From contig PMLO01000168.1 in the NCBI GenBank assembly GCA_003158895.1, forward strand, positions 1 to 9,981: DNA of 9,981 nucleotides, written 5' to 3'. Position numbers and translations under genes: made by a program. Below, one piece after another: positions 1-6,463 of this stretch; within the stretch, counting starts at the first letter, position 1, and every line of letters begins with the position of its first letter. This DNA is from Propionibacteriaceae bacterium (lineage in GTDB: Bacteria; Actinomycetota; Actinomycetes; Propionibacteriales; Propionibacteriaceae). The notes beneath the pieces are model-generated. The model saw only the letters and a list, made by a program, of their open reading frames with translations. It searched no databases and was not told the DNA's origin.

Positions 1-1
1 C

Positions 2-1270
2 CAGGAGCTCGCGCTGATCCCCGAACTGACGATCGTCGAGAACCTCTACCTCGGCAACGAGGTAGCCACCGCTGGCGTCATCAATTGGATGGAAGCCGGT
101 AAGAAGGCCAGGGAGATCCTGGCGAAGGTAGGGCTGCACGAGGACCCCAACACCCAGATCAAGCACATCGGCATCGGCAAGCAGCAGCTCGTGGAGATCG
201 CCAAGGCCCTCTCCAAGGACGTCCAGCTCCTCATCTTGGACGAGCCGACCGCCGCCCTCAACGACGCCGACTCCGCCCATCTGCTGAGCATCCTTCGCGA
301 GCTCAAGGCTGAGGGGATCACCAGCATCATGATCAGCCACAAGCTGAATGAGATCGAAGCCATCTCCGACTCGATCACGATCATCCGCGACGGGCGCACG
401 ATCGAGACCCTCGACGTACATTCGGGCCAGGTCAACGAGGATCGCATCATCCGCGGGATGGTCGGGCGTGACCTGAACCACAGGTTCCCGCCCCACGAGC
501 CAGTGATCGGCGATGTCATTCTCGACGTCAAGGACTGGACCGTGGCCAACCCGGAGGACGCGAGCAGGCTCATGGTGAGGAACGCGTCGGTCCAGGTCCG
601 CGCCGGTGAGATCGTCGGCCTGGCAGGGCTGATGGGCGCCGGCCGCACCGAGTTCGCGCGCAGCGTGTTCGGCCAGTCCTACGGCGTCAAGCAGTCAGGG
701 ACCGTCAGCATCCACGGGAAGAGCTTCACCCTCCGCACCGTGCAGCAGGCGATCGACGCGGGCCTCGCCTACGTCACCGAGGACCGCAAGGCCCTCGGCC
801 TCAACCTCCTCGACACGATCAAGGTCTCCATCACCGCCGCGGGCCTCAAGAAGATCTCGCCCAACGGCGTGGTCAACGAGATGCGCGAGGTTCAGTCGGC
901 GAACAGGTACTTCAACGCCCTCCGGGTCAAGGCACCGACGATCGAAGAAGGCGTCGGGAAGCTGTCCGGCGGCAACCAGCAGAAAGTCGTCCTGGCCAAG
1001 TGGATGTTCACAGAGCCGGAGGTGCTGATCCTGGACGAGCCCACCCGGGGCATCGATGTCGGGGCGAAGTACGAGATCTACGAGATCATCAACCAGCTCG
1101 CCGACGCCGGCAAGGGCTGCTTCGTGATCTCCTCGGAGCTGCCCGAGCTGTTGGGCATCTGCGACCGGATCTACACCCTCTCCGCCGGCGTGATCACGGC
1201 CAACGTGGCCAAGGCCGACGCGGACCAAGAGACCCTCATGCGCTACATGACACAACGAAAGGCTGACTGA
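2..1270 (+). CDS. gguA: Multiple-monosaccharide ABC transporter, ATP-binding protein (GguA/MmsA/XylG type), 5' partial
   Basis: This is the ATPase that energises import of monosaccharides through the permease encoded just downstream. It is a duplicated ABC protein on the inner face of the membrane. The frame is open from the window edge and begins at the first-domain Q-loop (QELALIPELTIVENLYLGNE), so 422 residues are visible and roughly 90, with the first Walker A, lie upstream. Domain 1 shows the family's variant signature IGIGKQQLVEIAKAL, Walker B LLILDEPTAAL and the H-loop SHKLNEI. Domain 2 (from about nt 600) has the degenerate Walker A GLMGAGRTE, a canonical LSGGNQQKV (from nt 962) and Walker B VLILDEPTRGID. 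The degenerate second Walker A and first signature are normal for RbsA/XylG/GguA proteins, so they are not damage. The ATG at 89 is internal. The gene stops 2 nt before the permease start, so the two are one operon. Family membership is secure; the sugar transported (xylose, glucose, galactose, arabinose or others) cannot be read from the ATPase. Confidence 0.93.
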   Translation, partial: QELALIPELTIVENLYLGNEVATAGVINWMEAGKKAREILAKVGLHEDPNTQIKHIGIGKQQLVEIAKALSKDVQLLILDEPTAALNDADSAHLLSILRELKAEGITSIMISHKLNEIEAISDSITIIRDGRTIETLDVHSGQVNEDRIIRGMVGRDLNHRFPPHEPVIGDVILDVKDWTVANPEDASRLMVRNASVQVRAGEIVGLAGLMGAGRTEFARSVFGQSYGVKQSGTVSIHGKSFTLRTVQQAIDAGLAYVTEDRKALGLNLLDTIKVSITAAGLKKISPNGVVNEMREVQSANRYFNALRVKAPTIEEGVGKLSGGNQQKVVLAKWMFTEPEVLILDEPTRGIDVGAKYEIYEIINQLADAGKGCFVISSELPELLGICDRIYTLSAGVITANVAKADADQETLMRYMTQRKAD

Positions 1271-1272
1271 CG

Positions 1273-2688
1273 ATGACCACCGAGACGACCGCCGTCGCTC
1301 CCACCGCGGCGCCACAGTCTGCCGGGTCGCAAATCACCAAGGCCCTCGGCGGCAACTTCCGTCAGTACGGCATGATGATCGCGCTCGGCGCACTGATCGT
1401 GCTGTTCGAGATCCTCACCAAGGGCCTGTTCCTCCAGCCACGCAACGTGACGTCGCTCCTGGTCCAGAACGGCTACGTCCTCATCCTCGCCATCGGCATG
1501 GTCATGGTCATCATCGCCGGCCACATCGACCTGTCGGTTGGCTCCGTGTGCGCCTTCGTCGGGGCAACGGTGGCCATGTCGATGCAGCTGTGGCATCTCC
1601 CCTGGCCCCTGGCGATCCTGTTGGGAATGGCCCTGGGAATCCTCGTGGGCCTGTGGCAGGGATACTGGGTGGCCTACGTCGGCATACCCGCGTTCATCGT
1701 CACCCTGGCCGGCATGCTCCTGTTCCGCGGCCTGGACCTCATGATCCTCAACGCGGAGTCGATCGTTGTGCCCGAGGACTTCCAGAAGATCGCGAACGGA
1801 TATCTGCCCGAGATCGGTGGGCCCGGCATGCCGTACCACCTCATCACCGTGATCCTCACCGTGATCGCCATCGCGGCAGTCGTATGGTTCGAGCTGCGCA
1901 ACCGGGCGGACCTCAAGAAGTACGGCATGCCGCAGTCGCCACTGTGGACGTCGGTCACGAAGATCGTCGTGGTCGGTGCCGTCATCGGCCTGTTCGGCAT
2001 GCTGCTCGCCTCGTACAAGGGCATCCCTGTCGTGGGCCTCATCCTGTTCGGCCTCGTGCTCATCTACACGTTCGTCACGCAGCGGACCGTTCTCGGTCGC
2101 CACATCTACGCCGTCGGCGGCAACTCCAACGCGGCTCGGCTCTCCGGTGTCGATACCCGCCGGGTGTCGCTCTTCGTCATGGTCAACATGGGCCTGCTCG
2201 CCGGTATCGCAGGCATGGTCTTCACGGCCTACCTCAACGCCGCGAACCCGAAGGACGGGACCGGCTTCGAGCTCGACGCCATCGCGGCAGTGTTCGTCGG
2301 TGGCGCAGCCGTCGCCGGCGGTGTCGGCAAGGTCTCCGGGGCGATGATCGGTGGCTTTGTCATGGGAGTGCTCAACCTCGGCCTCGCGAACCTGTCCGTC
2401 GACTCGAACTGGATCCAGATCATCAAGGGTCTCGTCCTTCTCGCCGCCGTCGCGTTCGACGTGCTGAGCAAAGTGCGCGGCAAGCCCAGCTTCATCGGGA
2501 TGATCATGAACGCCTTCAGCAGGAATGCGTCTGTCACTGCAGATCAATCGCCGGTACGAGCGGACGAGGCGCCTGGCCAGAGCGCCGTACAGAACGTCGC
2601 CTCGAGCCATCAGGACGACGTGCCCGAGGGCATCGACTCCAAGGTCTCCGCGACCGACAGCCCGGCGTACGGAAGCGAGCACGAGTAG
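1273..2688 (+). CDS. gguB: Multiple-monosaccharide ABC transporter permease (GguB/MmsB/XylH type)
   Basis: This is the integral membrane channel of the sugar importer, 471 residues, of the branched-chain amino acid/ribose permease superfamily. About ten hydrophobic segments run from residue 33 to 398. The diagnostic GHIDLSVGS motif lies at 83-91 and the cytoplasmic loop that contacts the ATPase, GGNSNAARLSGVDTRRV, at 282-298. The hydrophilic stretch near 206-225 before the next membrane segment also fits GguB/XylH proteins. The ATG at 1273 follows the ATPase stop by 2 nt, with only a weak upstream AAAGG (1258-1262), so translation is probably coupled. Residues about 416-471 form a hydrophilic, Asp/Glu/Ser-rich tail that lies beyond the last membrane segment and resembles no domain I know. 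The gene is followed by a strong hairpin. The alternative name xylH is possible; the substrate is not determined by sequence alone. Confidence 0.93.
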   Translation: MTTETTAVAPTAAPQSAGSQITKALGGNFRQYGMMIALGALIVLFEILTKGLFLQPRNVTSLLVQNGYVLILAIGMVMVIIAGHIDLSVGSVCAFVGATVAMSMQLWHLPWPLAILLGMALGILVGLWQGYWVAYVGIPAFIVTLAGMLLFRGLDLMILNAESIVVPEDFQKIANGYLPEIGGPGMPYHLITVILTVIAIAAVVWFELRNRADLKKYGMPQSPLWTSVTKIVVVGAVIGLFGMLLASYKGIPVVGLILFGLVLIYTFVTQRTVLGRHIYAVGGNSNAARLSGVDTRRVSLFVMVNMGLLAGIAGMVFTAYLNAANPKDGTGFELDAIAAVFVGGAAVAGGVGKVSGAMIGGFVMGVLNLGLANLSVDSNWIQIIKGLVLLAAVAFDVLSKVRGKPSFIGMIMNAFSRNASVTADQSPVRADEAPGQSAVQNVASSHQDDVPEGIDSKVSATDSPAYGSEHE

Positions 2689-2690
2689 TT

Positions 2691-2747
2691 CGCCTCACCC
2701 TGAAGCGGTGGCCCGGGTTGCCCGGGCCGCCGTTTCGGCGTTAGGCG
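2691..2747 (+). terminator. Long hairpin, probable terminator of the sugar ABC operon
   Basis: This inverted repeat is centred on the loop TTG at 2718-2720. Positions 2700-2717 pair with 2721-2738 without a break if three G-U pairs are allowed (2701/2737, 2705/2733, 2709/2729). The innermost part is CCCGGG against CCCGGG. Pairing continues outwards to 2691/2747 with only two mismatches (2699/2739 and 2696/2742). The arm starts 2 nt after the permease stop and its distal end overlaps the last codons of convergent recQ. In RNA of the opposite strand the three wobble pairs become A-C mismatches, so the fold favours + strand transcripts. There is no U-tract, which is common for GC-rich actinobacterial terminators. 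Confidence 0.7.
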
Positions 2748-4594
2748 GCGACGACGAGGAGCACGTCGTCGCCGTACGTCTCGAGCTTCTTCGCGCCCAC
2801 GCCGCTGATCGCGAACAGCTCGTCGAGGCTGGTCGGGCGGGCCGAGGCGATGGACACGAGCACCGCGTCGGGGAAGACCACATAGGCCGGTACGGAGGCA
2901 GCCTTCGCCGTCTCCGCCCGCCACGTACGGAGGCGCTCGAACAGGTCGCGGTCCTGCTCCCCTAGCGCGGTCGCGGCCACCGAGCGCGTGACAGGTACGC
3001 CACGGGCGTCGACCTTCTTGCGCGACGGACTCTTCACCCGCGTCACCACGTCGTGCCGCATCTCGACCGTGCGCTCGCCCCGCAGGACCGCCCAGGAGTC
3101 GTCGGTGATGCCGAGCGCGCCGTGGTCGGCCGAGACGGCCAGGAGTCCCCCGGCGAGCAGCTGCCGTACGACCGCCCTCCACTGCGTCTCGGCCAGCTCC
3201 GTACCGATCCCGAACGTGCTGAGCCCGTCGTGACCCCACTGGTCGATCTTCGCGGTGCGACGCCCCAGCAGGATGTCGATGAGCTGACCGGCACCGAAGC
3301 TCTGGTTGCGTTCGCGGCGCAGCCGCACGATCGTCGAGAGCAGCTTCTGGGCGGCAACCGTGCCGTCGAAGACGTCCGGCGGATTGAGGCAGGTGTCGCA
3401 GTTGCCGCACGCCTCGGCGTGCTCCCCGAAGTACTCGAGGATCAGCTGTCGGCGGCACGACATCGTCTCGCACAGCCCGAGCATGGCGTCGAGGTGCTGT
3501 CCCTGCAGGCGCTTGTGGGCCGCGTCGCCGTCAGAGGTCGCGATGAGCTGGCGCTGCTGCACGACGTCCGCGAGCCCGTACGCCATCCAGGCCGTGGCCG
3601 GCAACCCGTCGCGGCCGGCGCGTCCCGTCTCCTGGTAGTAGCCCTCGATGCTCTTCGGCAGGTCGAGGTGCGCCACGAACCGTACGTCCGGCTTGTCGAT
3701 GCCCATGCCGAACGCGATCGTCGCCACCATGACGACGCCGTCCTCGCGCAGGAACCGGGCCTGGTTCGCGGAGCGGACCTCGGCGGGAAGACCCGCGTGG
3801 TACGGCAACGCCGTGATCCCCTCTCGTACCAGCGCCTCTGCCGTCTTCTCCACCGAGGCGCGTGACAGGCAGTACACGATGCCGGCGTCGCCGTCGTGCT
3901 CGGTGCGGATGAGCTGTACGAGCTGGGCAACCGGCTGCTGCTTCGGCTCGATGCGGTACCGGATGTTCGGCCGGTCGAAGCTGGCCACGAACGTGCGCGC
4001 GGCATCGAGTCCGAGGCGCTGGATGATCTCCCGCCGAACCGCGGGAGGCGCCGTTGCGGTGAGGGCGACGCGCGGCACGGCTGGCCAGCGCTCGTGGAGC
4101 ATCGAGAGTCGCAGGTAGTCGGGCCGGAAGTCGTGACCCCATTGCGAGACGCAGTGGGCCTCGTCGATGGCGAAGACAGAGATCTGGAGCTGGTCGAGGA
4201 ACTGCTGGGTCCGTACGACCCCGAGCCGTTCGGGAGCGAGGTACAGCAGGTCCAGCTCACCGTCGCGCGCCGCACGTTCCATGTCGCGCTGCTCGTCGAG
4301 GCTCTGCGTGGAGTTGAGGAAGCCCGCGCGCACGCCGAGAGCCTCGAGGGCCGTCACCTGGTCGTGCATGAGCGCGATCAGCGGTGAGATGACCACCCCG
4401 ACCCCGGGTCGTACCAGCGCAGGAATCTGGTAGCACAGCGACTTGCCGCCACCCGTCGGCATGAGCACCAGGGCATCTCCACCGGCGATGACGTGGCTGA
4501 TGACCCCTTCCTGGTCCCCCTTGAAGGAGTCGTAGCCGAACGTCGCGCGCAGCACATCGCGGGCTGTCGCAGGTTCGGTCGGCACCCTCGTCAT
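2741..4594 (-). CDS. recQ: ATP-dependent DNA helicase RecQ
   Basis: RecQ is a 3'-5' DNA helicase that unwinds recombination and stalled-fork intermediates in the cytoplasm. The full RecQ plan is present in 617 residues (E. coli RecQ is about 610). Walker A MPTGGGKS is at 45-52 and DEAH at 144-147, followed by the RecQ-specific loop CVSQWGHDFRPDY. Motif VI QETGRAGRDG is at 321-330. Four zinc-binding cysteines are at 380, 396, 399 and 402, a winged-helix region follows to about 515, and a C-terminal HRDC domain covers about 547-617, including GVGAKKLETYGDD. The ATG at 4594 is preferred because the only in-frame start further upstream is a TTG at 4615, which adds MSAATSS and lacks a convincing ribosome binding site. 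The ATG itself also lacks a clear Shine-Dalgarno. The gene lies 40 nt downstream of the DUF1801 gene on the same strand and may share its transcript. No key residue is missing. Confidence 0.96.
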   Translation of the reverse strand: MTRVPTEPATARDVLRATFGYDSFKGDQEGVISHVIAGGDALVLMPTGGGKSLCYQIPALVRPGVGVVISPLIALMHDQVTALEALGVRAGFLNSTQSLDEQRDMERAARDGELDLLYLAPERLGVVRTQQFLDQLQISVFAIDEAHCVSQWGHDFRPDYLRLSMLHERWPAVPRVALTATAPPAVRREIIQRLGLDAARTFVASFDRPNIRYRIEPKQQPVAQLVQLIRTEHDGDAGIVYCLSRASVEKTAEALVREGITALPYHAGLPAEVRSANQARFLREDGVVMVATIAFGMGIDKPDVRFVAHLDLPKSIEGYYQETGRAGRDGLPATAWMAYGLADVVQQRQLIATSDGDAAHKRLQGQHLDAMLGLCETMSCRRQLILEYFGEHAEACGNCDTCLNPPDVFDGTVAAQKLLSTIVRLRRERNQSFGAGQLIDILLGRRTAKIDQWGHDGLSTFGIGTELAETQWRAVVRQLLAGGLLAVSADHGALGITDDSWAVLRGERTVEMRHDVVTRVKSPSRKKVDARGVPVTRSVAATALGEQDRDLFERLRTWRAETAKAASVPAYVVFPDAVLVSIASARPTSLDELFAISGVGAKKLETYGDDVLLVVAA

Positions 4595-4634
4595 GCTAGA
4601 GGTCGCCGCCGACAAACCCGACGAGCCGCGACCG

Positions 4635-5066
4635 TCAGCCGACGGCGCGCGTCAGGAGGTCGCGGATCCGCTTCTCGACGTCGGGTGTGACCTCGGTCAG
4701 CGCGTACGAGTTCGGCCACATCGTGCCGTCGTCGAGCCGGGCGTTGTCGCTGAATCCCAGGTTGGCATAGCGGGTCTTGAACTTGCCCGAGTCCTGGAAG
4801 AAGCAGACCAGCTTGCCGTCCTTGTAGTACGCCGGGCTGCCGTACCAGAGGCGGGCATCGAGACCTGCCGTCGCGCCTGTGGCGAGGTGGTGGATCGTGG
4901 TCGCCATGGCGCGATCGGCGTCGGCCATGCCCGCGATCTTGTCCAGGACCGCGGCCATGTCCGCTTCCTTGCCCTGCACCGCCTTGAGCTCCTTGGCGCG
5001 CTCCTTCATGGCGGCCCGCTCCTCGGCGGTGAAACCACTCGTGCCAGCCTTCTTGGTCTCGGTCAT
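4635..5066 (-). CDS. DUF1801 / YdhG-like small protein
   Basis: This 143-residue soluble protein belongs to the DUF1801 (YdhG-like, sometimes called 'iron chaperone') family, whose fold resembles frataxin; its biochemical role is not established. The N-terminal ~50 residues are Lys/Glu/Ala-rich and probably helical (KERAKELKAVQGKEADM). The conserved core follows from about residue 56, with LDARLWYGSPAYYKDGKLVCF and, near the C-terminus, a segment typical of these proteins (DNARLDDGTMWPNSYALTEV). No signal peptide or membrane segment is seen. The ATG at 5066 has an excellent AAGGAG 6 nt upstream. It sits between the sugar cassette and recQ on the same strand. The strong ribosome binding site and the 71-nt gap before it suggest its own promoter, although I could not identify one. 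The family call is fairly sure; the function is unknown. Confidence 0.82.
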   Translation of the reverse strand: MTETKKAGTSGFTAEERAAMKERAKELKAVQGKEADMAAVLDKIAGMADADRAMATTIHHLATGATAGLDARLWYGSPAYYKDGKLVCFFQDSGKFKTRYANLGFSDNARLDDGTMWPNSYALTEVTPDVEKRIRDLLTRAVG

Positions 5067-5072
5067 GAGGTT

Positions 5073-5078
5073 CTCCTT
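5073..5078 (-). promoter_or_regulatory. Ribosome binding site of the DUF1801 gene
   Basis: Read on the - strand this is AAGGAG, 6 nt before the ATG at 5066. It is the best Shine-Dalgarno match in the window and fixes that start. Confidence 0.8.
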
Positions 5079-5102
5079 CGACTAGTGCCAGCCCCCAACC
5101 TA

Positions 5103-5119
5103 GGCGGGCCGGGACCGCC
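5103..5119 (-). terminator. Weak hairpin after the symporter gene
   Basis: On the - strand, 19 nt after the symporter stop, GGCGG and CCGCC can form a 5-bp GC stem around a 7-nt loop. There is no U-tract. It could attenuate or end the mannoside transcript before the DUF1801 gene, but a short stem like this is expected by chance in GC-rich DNA. Confidence 0.25.
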
Positions 5120-5137
5120 GTGCTTCTCGAAAACTGC

Positions 5138-6463
5138 TCAGCGCTCGCTCGTACCGCCCAGCCGGTAGAAGGCGAACGGGACCACAGAGATGAGGCAGCT
5201 GACGGCAGGTACGAGCGCGATGGCTGCCCACACGATCTGCTGCATCGTGTGCGTGATCACGACTCCGTCCTGGTAGCGGGCAAGGACGATGAAGCTGCCG
5301 AAGACCAGGACGGCGAGGGCGTTCATGATCTTCGCGACGAACGTGAGCGTCGAGAAGGAGATGCCGTCGTTGCGTACGCCTGTGCGTCGCTCCACGTCGT
5401 CGACGGCGTCGGCGATCATCGTCGTCTGGACGACGCCGAAGATGCCCAGCGTCAGGCCGGTGAGGAAGATGAAGACGAGGACGGCGATGAGGTTGGCGAA
5501 GCCCGCCAGGTACATGCCCACGTACAGCACAGCTGCCACCAGCGTGCTGGAGATCATCAGCTGCTTGCTCGTCAGACGCTTCATGAGCAGCGGCGTGCCG
5601 AACGACGCGAGCACTAGGCCGAGGATGATGGCCGCGCCGACAAGGGTGAACGTCGTCTCACTCCCGTACGCGATGATGACGAACACCGCGCCGCCGGCCT
5701 GTACGAGGTAGCGGCCGAAGCCGAGTACGGACCCGAGCAGCACCAACAGCAACGGCGTGTTGCGCCCCAAGGTCGTGAACAGCACGCGGAGCGTCAGCCT
5801 CTCGCCCGTGTCCGGACGAGCCTTCTCCCGGGTGTTCACGAACGCCAGCAGGTACAGCCCCATCCCGACGAACGCCGAGATGCCCACGGCGAGCGTCCAG
5901 CCGGTCCCCGTGGTGGTTCCACCGCTCAGCAGCTGCGCCAGCCACGGCATACCCAACGTCGCGATGCCGAGCGAGATGCCTCCGTACGCTCGGACCTGCG
6001 AGATGACCCCCGTGCGCTCGGTGGTGTCCGGGAACGCGGAGCCGATCAAGCCCCAGAACGGGACATCGCAGGCCGTGTACGAGATGCCCCACAGGAAGAA
6101 CACGACGCCGAAGAACGCCAGCTTGCCGGTCTCGGAGATGTTCGGGACGGCGAACAACAGGGTCGTCAAGAGCGCCACCGGGAATGCCGAGAACAAGATG
6201 AACGGGCGCATCTTGCCCCAGCGCGTACGGGTCTTGTCGACGATGCTGCCCATCACCGGGTCGCTCACCGCGTCGAAGATCTTGGTCGCCGTGAGGATGC
6301 CGGTCACTACGGCCATGCCTGCGACGCTGATGTGGGCGTACTGGAGCAGGTAGACGAGGATGAACGTCGTCACCGTGGTGAGGATGAAGTTCTGGCCGAA
6401 GCCGGCGATGACGACCGAGACGTGCTGCCGGCGTTCGCTCACGGGCGAGCTGACGAGATCCAT
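5138..6463 (-). CDS. GPH-family (MelB-like) cation:sugar symporter, probable mannoside importer
   Basis: This is a 441-residue membrane protein of the glycoside-pentoside-hexuronide:cation symporter family (major facilitator superfamily), with about 12 hydrophobic segments. The hallmark DAVSDPVMGSIVDKTRTRWGK begins at residue 64. Its two aspartates (64 and 68) match the cation-site pair D55/D59 of E. coli MelB. DVPFWG at 133-138 matches the MelB sugar-binding D124 region, and R158 and K378 align by eye with MelB R149 and K377. The helix I aspartate of MelB (D19) is Asn25 here, which probably reflects different sugar recognition. Two ATGs are adjacent (6466 and 6463). The upstream GGAG (6469-6472) lies 2 nt from the first and 5 nt from the second, so I chose 6463. 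The start overlaps the TGA of the alpha-mannosidase, indicating coupled translation. That context suggests manno-oligosaccharides as cargo; this is inference, as the sequence does not name the sugar. Confidence 0.88.
   Translation of the reverse strand: MDLVSSPVSERRQHVSVVIAGFGQNFILTTVTTFILVYLLQYAHISVAGMAVVTGILTATKIFDAVSDPVMGSIVDKTRTRWGKMRPFILFSAFPVALLTTLLFAVPNISETGKLAFFGVVFFLWGISYTACDVPFWGLIGSAFPDTTERTGVISQVRAYGGISLGIATLGMPWLAQLLSGGTTTGTGWTLAVGISAFVGMGLYLLAFVNTREKARPDTGERLTLRVLFTTLGRNTPLLLVLLGSVLGFGRYLVQAGGAVFVIIAYGSETTFTLVGAAIILGLVLASFGTPLLMKRLTSKQLMISSTLVAAVLYVGMYLAGFANLIAVLVFIFLTGLTLGIFGVVQTTMIADAVDDVERRTGVRNDGISFSTLTFVAKIMNALAVLVFGSFIVLARYQDGVVITHTMQQIVWAAIALVPAVSCLISVVPFAFYRLGGTSER

Noticed and set aside
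600..660. Degenerate Walker A (GLMGAGRTE) in the second ABC domain, as a sign of a broken gene
   Set aside because: This substitution is normal in sugar ATPases of the RbsA/XylG/GguA group.
1243..2682. A 479-codon open frame on the - strand opposite the permease gene
   Set aside because: It is His/Asp/Arg-rich with no domain, and arises because the strongly GC-biased third positions of the permease remove stops from the opposite strand. The permease is clearly the real gene.
4595..4615. TTG start at 4615 that would extend RecQ by seven residues
   Set aside because: No ribosome binding site precedes it and the extra residues (MSAATSS) match nothing in RecQ; the ATG at 4594 gives a normal N-terminus. 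It remains possible.
4601..4633. GGTCGC/GCGACC inverted repeat between the DUF1801 gene and recQ, as a terminator
   Set aside because: Only a 6-bp stem with a 21-nt loop; expected by chance at this GC content.
5067..5137. Promoter for the DUF1801 gene
   Set aside because: The gap contains TTGGGG and TAG-like words on the - strand, but no pair at an acceptable spacing, so no promoter is claimed.
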